Positions 46,628 through 61,078 of a stretch of DNA of 64,000 nt are shown here, piece after piece. Origin of the DNA: Sarcomyxa edulis (taxonomy: Eukaryota > Basidiomycota > Agaricomycetes > Agaricales > Mycenaceae); contig QUOL01000006.1 in the NCBI GenBank assembly GCA_009761415.1, positions 124,001-188,000 of the forward strand, given 5' to 3'. Below the pieces are notes generated by a model. That model was given only the letters and a program-made list of their open reading frames with translations. It did not search any database and had not been told where the DNA came from. The translations under genes and the position numbers were made by a program. The first letter of the stretch is position 1. The number at the start of each line of letters is the position of its first letter.

Positions 46628-48455
46628 CTTCGACACTCTTGCTGCCTTGTCGTCACACAAACTCCACATATCTGCATACCTCAAATCGCCTGTATAATAC
46701 CATCACAATTTAGCACAAAGGACTGGCGAACTTTATACCACCTGTAATATCATACCAATACTAGTAGTACCATGAACATTGTAGAATGAGCGATTTGGTC
46801 TACAGTACATTCGACGGCTTTGCTGTAAAGTCGGAACTTCAAGGCTGTGTAGCGTGACGTGAGACAAAACGCGACACGACGTGACGTGACCGTATTCGAT
46901 TCTGTCAACAAACAGTCAACTCTCTTCCAAATCTCTCCATGAAGCCTTCATCCTCGAGCTGTTCTCATCTCCAATAGGTGTGAAACTGTCTGGTGAGTAT
47001 TCAGTCATCATATATTCCTCGTTTTCGAGCATTTTCAGGAGATTTTTGTTAGACATGTGCCACTCCCGTCCAGCTCATCTTTTCGAAGTTCAAGATCATT
47101 CTCGGGTCTCAGCGGACGAAATAGTCGGTATCTGAGGTTCCCAAGTATTTGATGCGCTCTATCTGCAACAAGAGTCCCAAGACTTGACGCATTGCAGCAG
47201 TTTGGAGGGTATATGTTGGTGTCGCTCACGGCATCCAATCTCTCTCATATGCACGCAACCTCATTCGGAGATGACAACGATCAAATCCGAAGTATCCCTT
47301 TATCTACAGTTAGACAGGGAGTCCAATGAAGCTCCAAGAGTGTATTTCGTCATGCGTGAAGTTTGGCGTCCGGCTAAAATGTCGATGCCTGCTCTGGAAT
47401 ACTTCCGCGGACCCTTTTCGAATTTGAATCTATTTGACAGCTCGATCAGATCGTTTCGACCCCGTTGCATGGTTCCCGACCAGCCTCATGCTGGCATTAG
47501 TCTCGAATGAATGTAGGTACTTTCCTTGACAGTTTCTCCGCATGTCGGTCACATCTTCACAGCACTCACATTCTCGATAGGTGTTTCCAATCTGCCAGGC
47601 TCTCGGCACTTATGTTATTACTCGGACGAGTATTTTTTTGAAACCCTGAAGTTCCCGTGTATCTTCCACAGCCCAATTTGGAAGAGCCCGTGTTCATCTA
47701 TCGGTACAAGGCGACATCTAACAGACTTACCCTCGGTGTTCTCAGAATTGATTCACGAACTATCAGTATGATCAAGATGGAAGGTATATTCAGAAATTGT
47801 CTTGAAACATTCGAAGAACCAGCTGCGTAGGTGTGGTGTGGCACTGTTTGGCAAGCCCGTCGATTACGTCCAGCGCTTCTAATGATTCTATGAAGCTTCA
47901 GATGCCTCAACATACCCAAGATGACGCGACGTACTTACTGCGCTCTTCCGTGGAGCGCGTATAGATCATCAATCTATGATCAGGAGTGCACCAAGATAAC
48001 CCAGAGTCGCCGAGGATGCAACCAAAATGAAATAAGTGACTGGGCACCTCACCTGGAACAACCGATAAGAAGGAATAGAACAGACAATGGGAAGCGGCGA
48101 AAGAGAAATTCCGAGTGAAGCGTTTTCTTTGTGTCTGTTATTTTGCGCCACTATCCGGAAATTGGTAGATGAGGGGGAAAAGACAGATGACTTGGTCGTT
48201 GATTATCCTGGCGAGCTGGTAAGAACTTTAACGCGGATAAGAAGCCCAGACGAGCACGAATAAGGAAAAAAGCTCGAATTTCTGATGATAAGATAATCGA
48301 TTGGCCGTAGATAATGTACCTGTGCATGAGGAAAAGGGCCGCTCGGAGGCAACCACCACCCCAAAACCGCGTTGAATCACAGAAGCACAAGTAATGTGGC
48401 CGATTGGAAAGATCGAACTAATTTTGACCAAACAAAGGCACAGTCAATCGCGACA
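46628..48455. other. Intergenic, no gene recognised
   Basis: Plus-strand frames at 47184-47510 and 47526-47771 have partly protein-like stretches (VYFVMREVWRPAKM, RHLTDLPSVFSELIHELS) but no start, no splice plan and no family match; a decayed gene is possible. Confidence 0.35.
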
Positions 48456-48463
48456 TATATAAA
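48456..48463 (+). promoter_or_regulatory. TATA box
   Basis: TATATAAA lies 106 nt before the ATG at 48562, and a CT-rich stretch (CTTTTCCCCTC) follows. This is a classical layout for regulated or abundant fungal transcripts. Confidence 0.5.
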
Positions 48464-48561
48464 CCCCTCCACCAACCTCTTACCTTTCGTGCCATCTTTT
48501 CCCCTCAAAGCACGCAACTTTCCAAGCACACTCGTCTCTATAAGTACTCAGCACTCAAGCA

Positions 48562-50357
48562 ATGAACAATAGATCTTTTCAAGACTTGTTCGGTGGCGGA
48601 GACAGCGATCTCTTCGCCTCCCTCCCTCGCCCTTACGCGATAGGTTCGTCAATTCCGCTCGAGCCACAAGATTACTCGTCAACTGACAATTTATTTCTAG
48701 CCGCCTCAGATGTTGCCCCGGTCGACGTCGCGGGCCATTACACCCAGTCTTTGCTCTACCTTGGTTCGTCTGAGGAGCCACTGTCCTACCTTCGACTGAC
48801 GATTAATGTCTACTTCCAGACTCCTCTCTATTTTGTGTCGAAGGCCTCGATATGGGGACTTTCTCCTCATACCCAGAGTTGTCGTTGTCATCTGGACCTT
48901 CGAGTTCACCTAGCCTCTCGTATTCGCATGTTCCCTCGTACCCGTCTAGCTCCTCCTCTAGCTCCTCCTCCTACACGGCTGTCTTCTCAAACACCTCTGG
49001 CTTCACCTCTCATCCATCTGCTGCGTATGTCAATGCCTCTCTCGATTCTCTCGAAGATCCCACTGTTCTTTCAACTGGCGACGATTTCCTTCTCTGGTTG
49101 AATGTCGCGAACTCAGCTTCGTCCCAATCATCGTTCCCGCCCGGCTCCCATTTCGATCCCACTAGTCCGACTGGTATCTCTTACGACGACGACATTGCCT
49201 TGACATCCATGGACCCAGCCGACATCGCAGAGCCTGACATGGGGTCCACTTTCTCTGATCCCACTTCGCATTGCCTAGCCTCGAACTCGTCTCAGACTAT
49301 GGAACACTCGTACACGCGTCCACTTGGCTCGAGCTCCACGTACAACTCTGGCCCCCATCCCGACGCGAGAGCGTCCTACTCTCATCACCAACTCCCATCC
49401 ACAAGCCACATGATACCTCGACCCTCTCCTACTCCCTCTTATCCCACTCAGATGGCCTCCTTGACGACCATCGGAGATCCATCATCCGATGTCGCATCCA
49501 CATCGAGTCTTCCCGATGTCGCAGTCTCTGAGGCACCGAGACAGGCAGTACAGGAAGCACCGAGGGCTTCGAAGGGGAAGGGAAAGGCAAATGGAAGGGG
49601 GAAGGCAAAGGCAAAGGCAAAGCTGGTGGACCAGGGCGAGGACACAGCGGGTCTCGACAGCAAGACAAGGGAAGTACAGGCGAACCTCAAGAAGCGGAAG
49701 AGGAAGGAAGGGGAGAACAATGGGCGTTCGGTGCGTAGTAAGGTAGAGCAACCTGCGAGAGAGAACGAAGATAAATCACAGTTCGCTCTTCAATCCGGTA
49801 AAGTGCACAGTTTGCTTTAGAATGATGAGAAGCTTACCATTATTGTCCTTTTGGATCGTCTAGATGGTACTCCTACTGTATTGCCAGTCATCCCCGGCCC
49901 AGTCTCGCTGCCTCCGATTCAGACCGTCGCGACAACTCCGGGGACAATTTTCAACGGCTCGGGTCATGGTTAGTCTACTATTATATCAGTCCAGACTAGA
50001 GCTCATCAAAATCTTTTGATTTCTTCAGATGCTGATACATCGCGCAGGCCCGGCGACGTTCGGTGGGCAGTTCCCGATAAGCAGCACACACCTGCCTCTG
50101 TCAGATCGATGAATGGTGAGTTTATCTGCATTGCTGCATAGAGCATACTAATTCTTTGTTGTACAGGGTGCATTGTACGACCTAGACCTGAGGGGCCCTC
50201 CTCGACCAAACAAAATAAATTAACCCCCGACTCCAAAGACGTGTCAACTCGACAACGCCGCAAGGATGGTGAGTGTAATTATATGCTTCGAAGAGGGGGA
50301 GATCAAAGACTGAAGATTGATTGATTTGTAGATATAGGTGAAGGGAGTAGTAAATGA
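48562..50357 (+). CDS. Ser/Thr-rich protein of unknown function with basic C-terminus
   Basis: It starts MNNRSFQDLFGGGDSDLFAS. Two introns (56-60 nt) join to AASDVAPVDVAGHYTQSLLY and DSSLFCVEGLDMGTFSSYPE, opening into a 300-residue Ser/Pro-rich frame. That exon ends in a basic, Gly/Lys-rich block (KGKGKANGRGKAKAKAK) and KKRKRKEGENNGRSVRSK, a likely nuclear localisation signal. Small downstream exons add GTPTVLPVIPGPVSLPP, RRPGDVRWAVPDKQHT and RPRPEGPSSTKQNK, ending EGSSK. No conserved domain is recognised; intrinsically disordered and probably nuclear. It could be a transcription-related protein, but no DNA-binding fold is visible. A strong TATA box upstream suggests regulated expression. Frame continuity over six exons supports a real gene. 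Confidence 0.65.
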
Positions 50358-52156
50358 GAAGTCTGGTTAGACTCACCTCTGTCTTCCCTTCCCTTTTTTT
50401 CTCCTCTTTTTTCTTTTTTCTTTTTTCGCCTCTTCTTCTCTTTTCTCCATTTTCCTCTCTAGTCTGTTCCCTTCGAGCCTTGGGCTGCGCATGACCACAA
50501 ATAGATCGCGTTCCCTTCTGGCCTATTGAGCGTCCGAGATGAGTGTAAGCATTGCGAATAGGCGACGAAAAAGCGACGAAGAGGTGAGGGTTTGTGACAG
50601 TTGCTATCGCGATCACACCGCCACCATCGATTCCGAATTTTCCTCTATAGTCTCAGATCTATCAACTCGGAGGACATGTGTCAATTATCGTCTCGAACAT
50701 CTTATACATCGCTCGTAATCGACTTCGAGTTTTGAACCGAATCTGCGAAGGATTCTGCATGCCCTCGTATTTTCCCAGTGGAGTGGACCCCAAGCTCACG
50801 CGATGCCAGGTTTCTTTTGTCCGATAGTACTCTGAACGTCGTTTGTTCTTCGAGGAATAGATCCTCCCGTGAGTAAGTACATCTCAGGACTGACTGAGAC
50901 GCATCTCATCGCAATTCTTTTTTTTTACGCACACTCTGCACCTACGATGCCAGTGAGCTTCATGTGCTCGCAGGACTAACGAATTTTGAGATCAGGTCGA
51001 TCAAGCTATTACGAAGGGTGCTCACCATATGTACGTGTTATATTATCAGTGTTGTTCTCGAGCGGTTGCGACTTACTTTTATGCCCAGATTATACCCAGG
51101 CCAGAGGGCCCCACTTGAAACTCATCGGTCAAGGCTGTGAATCTCGCAATTTTGTCACTGTCTGGACTACTATACGGGTCTGAGGTTCTGATGGCCGCTT
51201 TTTTTTATCTATGACTTCGTTGTAGGTCATGCGAGCTATGTCTGATTTGTCTCGACGTTCGCTCGCTATAACATAGTGTGGCTTTCTAAAGTCTCCCGCG
51301 CGCATCTTTCGTTCTCTTTAAATGTGTATTTTTCTGTTTCTCCACGTCTGTGAAGATCCTCGAAACACAGACTGCGACTTCGCTATCGAAACGTACCAAT
51401 TGTGTGGAGGCTCTCCTTACAACATCAGCAGAGGAAAGTGAAGTCCCGCAGATTACAACGACCTCTATGTGGCGTAGCTCAATGGATCGTGTCCAGTCTC
51501 GCCAGCGTTCAGGTGCACGCCTAGCGTCGGGTCACTCGTGCCAGGCAAGCCAGGAGTCTAGATATTTCAGCATTAGGTGTAGTGGTATGTGCAGCCTCGA
51601 AGATGACTGAGAGCATCTCAGGCGGAACTGAGTAGGCATGCCTTCTACTAGGTCGCGAATTTCAAGGGCAGCATCATTTGTAGGAGATTCAAGGGAGCCT
51701 CTGATCAAGTGGTCCTTTCTTCGCCCTTCGAGTTCAGAATGACAGAACATGTATGATACTTAAAATCCAAAATCGGAGGTGTTGCCTAACAGCACTGTGA
51801 GCGAACATGCAATCAGAGTTCTCTTTTCTCTGAAATGGACAAGAAAGAATCTGACGACTTACCTCGGAAGGAATGTGAGAGGGTTCATGACTGTGTGCTC
51901 CGGTATGTTCAAGTTGGGCAATTTCCGTTCTTATGTTCGCGCACACGTTCACATTTCTGCGTCAATCAAATATCTTGGCAATCATCCCACTTAACTTCAA
52001 TGCATTTGCTATTGTCCTGTGCGATAGGAAATGACATACAACATCCTTCGATTTGTATGTATTCTATCCGTAGAACGATCCGAGTCGATCAGAGGTACAA
52101 CTCAAAAGAAGAAACCAGAGCAGAAAGCAAGTACGTGCAGAGGAGATGAGCATTGC
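50358..52156. other. Intergenic, no gene recognised
   Basis: A pyrimidine-rich tract (TTTTTTCTC type) at 50390-50460 follows the preceding gene. Short plus-strand frames (51350-51610, 51835-52149) show no family features or splice plan. Confidence 0.4.
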
Positions 52157-53110
52157 CTACTCGTCGTCAAATACCAAGCACCTAACCTCAATAGACTTTC
52201 TCTTCGGTGCGCTAGTGGGGCTAGAGGTATCCAAGAAGGCCGTATGAGGTGTCAACCTCGCCTTGTCCGTGTCAGAATCGAAACACTTTATCAACGTCAC
52301 CTCATCCGGCCTCTGATCCGCCAGGTAATACCAACGATGAGCATCACTATACTTGACACCAAACGTCGATCCCTCATAATCGTCGTAGACAAGGCGCGTG
52401 GAAATGAGGTCGTTCTTAGGGTCAATAGAAAAATAGTCGGCGACCGCGAGGGGGTTATGGGCAACGGGATTTTCGATAGGTCTCCAGACATTGATGATGC
52501 GAACTCTAGATTTAAGGAGGCGCTCTGCATCTGCACCGAGATGACGTCGGACACGATTGATGCTGGCTTCCCAGGTTTGATCAACGTGGACGGCTTGCTG
52601 TTACCGACCTTCAAGTCAGGGAGAAGTGCCGGTAATGGTAGCACAAGACTTACCGCTGGCCCACGACGTGAAGCCTCGTGAGGATCACCTATAGAATCGT
52701 AGTTTCGGCTGCAAGAAGAATCATTTAGTCGAATCAAATGCATCAGCTACTGAAGGAAAGACTTACCGAATAGTGTGGTCGAATATAAACACTCGCTTAG
52801 CACCCGCCTCCTTCTTCAACAAATCCTCAACCTCCTGATAGTACCTTGTCTTTATCAACTCTTCGTCCAAGAAGTCCTTCTCCGCGCTCTCATGCTTGAC
52901 AAACTGAAACCCTGTCTTATCCAGAGACACCGTGCCCTCCGTTCCACGAACATCGTGAATCAGAACAGCATGCGGGTCGAATTGGATGTTACTACGGGGC
53001 TTTCCTTCGGGTGGAACTCCAGCGTACATGACTGGGGCTTCGTCGGAAGGTTTGTAGTAGTTGAGAGTAGTTTGGACATCGTGAGGGGAGAGTACAGCAG
53101 CTGTAGCCAT
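52157..53110 (-). CDS. CmcJ-like (CmcJ/NvfI family) protein
   Basis: Three exons. It starts MATAAVLSPHDVQTTLNYY at 53110; the first exon ends KRVFIFDHTIR, the second gives NYDSIGDPHEASRRGPA and the third opens AVHVDQTWEASINRVRRHLG. Motifs known from the family follow: IINVWRPIENPVAHNPLAV, ADYFSIDPKNDLISTRLVY, YEGSTFGVKYSDAHRWYYL, QRPDEVTLIKCFDSD and RLTPHTAF, ending VRCLVFDDE. HVDQT with later RPxxNP and R-containing TPHTAF is the fungal signature of GA4-desaturase/CmcJ-like proteins, predicted oxygenase-type enzymes; several members act in secondary metabolism, but the substrate here is unknown. No tailoring or backbone gene is adjacent. Length is about 280 residues, normal for the family. 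Confidence 0.88.
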
Positions 53111-53810
53111 TGTAGAGTCTGACAATCGAAGAGGTCCGTTGATAGAAGAACGGGTGGAACCTGGAGGTCGAAAGTGTTGCTATTCCCTCGAGATTCTCAG
53201 TCTCTTATGACATGATCAGCCCAGGGTCTCCAAACAAAGTTCGTCCAACAAGCATAAGATGCCATTTCGTGGAAAAATGGCGAAAACGTCCTCGAACCCG
53301 AATTGGCGCAAGGTTCTCATGATTCGACTGATCTATGTCAAGCCTCGATCTAAATTGGAAGAGTAAGATGCAATCGAACCACTGAGTTTGTTACTAATGA
53401 CGGCAGCGAATGGGTCAGCAAAGAGATAAGAGCGTAAGAAAGCCACATACTGAATCATTCTCCATGAATCGGTATTTGATTTTCCTTCTCCATCGGTATA
53501 TGTACAAATGAAATACAGTTCGATGACAATACAGAGGTCACAAGACATGAACGGAGGGAGCCAGACGAGACCGTTGCAGAAATAGGGATATGCGTTTTGA
53601 TGACTGGATCTATGACCGCTTTCACGCCTTCATTATAGAATGTGCCATTAAAATCGAGGATAAATGGGTGCTGCGACTATGAAGCAGGTCTAGCAATGTT
53701 GGGGGGTCATTGAAGAATGGACTCGAACGGATTTGCTAGCGTCGTGCAGTATAGTTCTGGGTGAGAAGAGTCACCACATTGTTTCGTCGAGTGTAACGGC
53801 ATGTCTAGCA
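53111..53810. other. Intergenic, no gene recognised
   Basis: The 700 nt upstream of the CmcJ-like gene hold no ordered reading frame; this may include the tail of the decayed transporter. Confidence 0.4.
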
Positions 53811-54957
53811 TCAAAACGATGTCCTCGGGTGGATTCCGTAGATGAGAGTGTTTGATAAATGTGGCATGTAGAACGAGAAGAGAGAGAGAGAAGATACGAA
53901 CATCATATCGAACGAATGAGCGGAAATGAGACGTCGAAGAAGTGTGGCGCCTCTGTTTCCATTAACCAGTACTACGCAAGGGGAAAAAGAGTACACGTTT
54001 GCTGTAACGAACAGGGTACTGGAAAAACGATGAACGAGGGACGTGATTGCATCGTCGGGCTCAGGTTCCATACATCTGGTTCGTTCAGAGTAGTGTATCT
54101 TCCCTGTAGACCAGATGGGTAGATCAGGGAGAGGATTGTAAATTCAAGATGACGAAGACCTTACGCGTTTAATGAGAGGGTATACCCAAGAGAAGGTGAG
54201 TCATCCAAATAGAGTGGTATAATCCTCCGGAGACACAGAAAACCTCTACATGATCACGAGGATCTAAGATAAATCAGGGAGAGGAAGAGGGGTACAACGA
54301 CTCACTATGTCCTCTTTTTTGATGCTTTTGCTCGGTATAGCCAGTGGCATAAACACAACTACTCCCAACAGCACTGAAATGGCGATAAGATTCGCAATAG
54401 AAGCTAACACGACGATCTTTGGAGGCATGTTGGTCGAAGATAATGCCTCCGACAAGAAGAATGGCGCCGATGAAATGGAGCAGGTACAGAAAGAATAGAT
54501 CATAGGGTGCAGTGATAATAAGCCGGACAATGGGCCTTATGGTAGCGTAAAGCCAGGCGAACGCAACGAGAATAGGACGAAGACCACCTCAGAGATCCTC
54601 GGGTACGCCAGCAAGGTTGAAGAAACCAACAGCAAGCCAAACGAGGGCTTCAGAAAGACCTATCCATCCTAAGACAAGTGTACGCCAAAACGACGGAGAC
54701 GTCGCGTCTCCGAATCCTGTATCCTCGTGTTCCTCTCCTGATAACTCCTGCCGATCAAGTGCTTCGGCCTCGGGAAGTGTCAAGTAAGGATGAAAAGGTG
54801 ATTTGATCAGACGAGTAATCTTTCGGAGTGGTTCTGGAGTGGGTATATAAGTCAAGCATAGTGCAAAGACGAATGCTGCTGGAAAGATCGCGCTCCAAGA
54901 TGTTCGAACACAGTCATTGGCGAAGTCGAAAACCCCTTATTCACCGCAAAGTGACAT
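53811..54957 (-). pseudogene. Decayed N-terminal part of an ABC transporter (ABCC-like)
   Basis: Minus-strand pieces in the order of a fungal multidrug-type ABC transporter N-terminus: MSLCGE, then TSWSAIFPAAFVFALCLTYI, PTPEPLRKIT, LGWIGLSEALVWLAVGFF, GGLRPILVAFAWLYATIRP, APYDLFFLYLLHFIGAILL, ASIANLIAISVLLGVVVFMP, KKEDI, SPEDYTTLFG, LTFSWVYPLIKR and LLRRLISAHSFDMMF. It is broken: a TAA after MSLCGE (54937-54939), a TGA between VPEDL and GGLRP (54589-54591), a TGA between TTLFG and LTFSW (54201-54203), and a frame change after GGIIFD. Two of the stops sit where relatives have tryptophan. Nucleotide-binding domains are absent, so the copy is truncated as well. Family assignment is from memory of mushroom transporters of this type. 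Confidence 0.75.
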
Positions 54958-55502
54958 GGTGGTTGGGGAGAGAGTCAACGTTATGTCTTCGTCGGATATA
55001 TAAGAGCCCTTACAGCGCCCAGAGCTGTGTCGAACAGAGGACACGCACGGAAGTCGATCGCCGACCAGACTCGCAGCCGTAAATTGAGTCAACTTTGCCC
55101 GGTCCGAAGGCCTCGTGCACACTTATACACAGCCTCCTACAAGGTTTCCAGAAATCAGTCCAACGGACTGCACCCGCTGTAACCTTGAGATTGCTCGAAA
55201 GTCGTTCATATCTAGGCATATTTGATGAACACGAGATTAGCCGCATCATAGCGTGAGTGGTGTTTATTGATGATGGCTGGTGAAAGCAGGACGGTTAGTA
55301 TATCGAATACTTTAGGTCTAACCCTTGGCATATTCGTGAATAGCAAGATAGGACGGGTCATTGATAGAAAAAGACCGAAAGCTGACTCGGAGGATGCAAG
55401 GATTGTCGGGATTCGGAAACATCCAAATCGGGACGCAAACTTGAACGCGGTGCGTTCCGAGTTCGTGGCTTCCTCCTCATCCTCTCGGTTCATTTGGCTG
55501 GT
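54958..55502. other. Intergenic, between transporter remnant and MICOS gene
   Basis: No gene recognised. Minus-strand frames (55010-55493) show no known family pattern. Confidence 0.4.
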
Positions 55503-56492
55503 ATGATTTCTACAGGTTTACGAGTGGTCCGTATTCATCCTATTCTCGCTAGCGTCCCACTCATCTTGCATATTTTCCAGTCGCGAAGGGCCCTGATAGC
55601 CTCTACGTTGGGTGTAGCATCTTTGTGTGCTAGTACATCTGTAATTCATAACGATTCTCCTGCCGCTGGTTCTCAGGAAAAGGTGTGTGTTTTTCCTCTA
55701 TTGTATTTTCAACTGAATCCAGCGTTCTCATAGCTTCCTATCTACCCAATACCCGAACCAGAGATACTTCTTCTCGAGACCCCATCCACGCTCGAAACTC
55801 AAATTGGTGCAACACGGCGGAAGTTGACTGGCGCTTACAATGAAGCTCTCACAAGCGTTCATGGCGTGATATCAAAATGGATTGGAATTGAGCATGCAGT
55901 AGAAAGTGCGTGATTTTACGCTCTCACCACATCGCCTACCATACCATGAATTGACTTGAGGGTTTTCCTTGTAGACCGAGTAAAGTCTATCATCTCCCCC
56001 ACAGAATCCCTCACACCCGGCCTTCTCTACGTCGGTATCGCAACCCTAAGTGGTTCAATTCTCGCTCGTAACCGGTATCTCCCCTCACGCCTCCTTCTAC
56101 CCCCTACGTTCCTCATCATATCACTACACCATTTCCTCCCACAAACAACCGCCAATCTAACGCAGTATACGGACGAACTAGAAGAACGGTATTTCCCCGA
56201 ATTCGCACGGAAACATGCTGTAGCGAGGGCACATACGCGGATGACGTGGGATATGCTCAAGGATAAGACGGAGGAAGGTAGAGATGGTGTCAGAAAGGCT
56301 GTGGAAAGTGCTGTGATGAAGGCCCAGGGGCTCACGGGGCTGAAGTTGAAGGAGACATTGGGTTGGGGGCAGCAGCAAGTCGCTGTTATGGAGAAGAAGA
56401 TCGATGAGGTGAGAGTTGTAGCTGAAAAGAAATTGGACGAAGCCAGTGAGGTCGTGACTGCCAAAGCGGAGGAGGTCAAGCGCTTGGTATGA
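55503..56492 (+). CDS. MICOS complex subunit Mic26/Mic27 (ApoO-like)
   Basis: Three exons. The start at 55503 gives MISTGLRVVRIHPILASVPL, a mitochondrial-type N-terminus with basic residues, then SRRALIASTLGVASLCAS. Exon 2 has LPIYPIPEPEILLLETPSTL, ETQIGATRRKLTGAYNEAL and WIGIEHAVE; exon 3 continues RVKSIISPTESLTPGLLYVG, IATLSGSILARNRYLPSRLL, LPPTFLIISLHHFLPQTT. The ATLSGSILARNR block with a glycine-patterned hydrophobic segment is the ApoO-family signature. The C-terminus is a long amphipathic, Lys/Glu-rich helix. The product should sit in the mitochondrial inner membrane and help form cristae junctions. It is convergent with the SNF2 gene; the stops are about 300 nt apart. The N-terminal start is uncertain, since an additional upstream intron is possible. 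Confidence 0.82.
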
Positions 56493-56794
56493 GACACTGG
56501 TTTTATTCGTAGGACTCTGATTCCTTCTAGCTGGAGAAGTCTGGTTGTTCAGCGTTATATTGCAGCGATCCTTGTTGAGTATGGGCGACACCGCTAAACA
56601 GTGAACTCGTGATTGAACTTGTACGAACCGACCTCCGAAATGTCTGATGAGTCGTCTGAGAGTCCTGACCTGATTATAACAGCTGCAATAATCGACATAC
56701 GTACATAATTCTAAACAAAATGGTATACACAAAAACAACCCAGGTGCTAAATGAACCGACAAATCCAAAAGAGATGAATGAAAATCAAATAGAT

Positions 56795-60873
<4,079 letters not shown>

Positions 60874-61078
60874 CGTGTTGTCGATCTCTCGAAAGTTCGA
60901 ATACGAGATATAGAGAGAAGGTAGATAGTGGAAGTCGCGATCGCTGCAACTAGAGACAAGGTGGCAAGTTTCAAATTTTAGCAGTTTAGGGCCGGCAAAG
61001 ACGCGTCGCGCAAATTGGACGATCCGTCGAAAAATGAAGCCTATCTGCTATACAATTGTCTTTTACACATCGAGATAG

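Noticed and set aside
47184..47771. Plus-strand frames with some protein-like stretches
   Set aside because: No start, no consistent splice joining and no recognised family; listed only as intergenic.
51475..51545. tRNA-like start (GCGTAGCTCAATGG) near 51477
   Set aside because: No anticodon arm, T-arm or closing acceptor stem follows.
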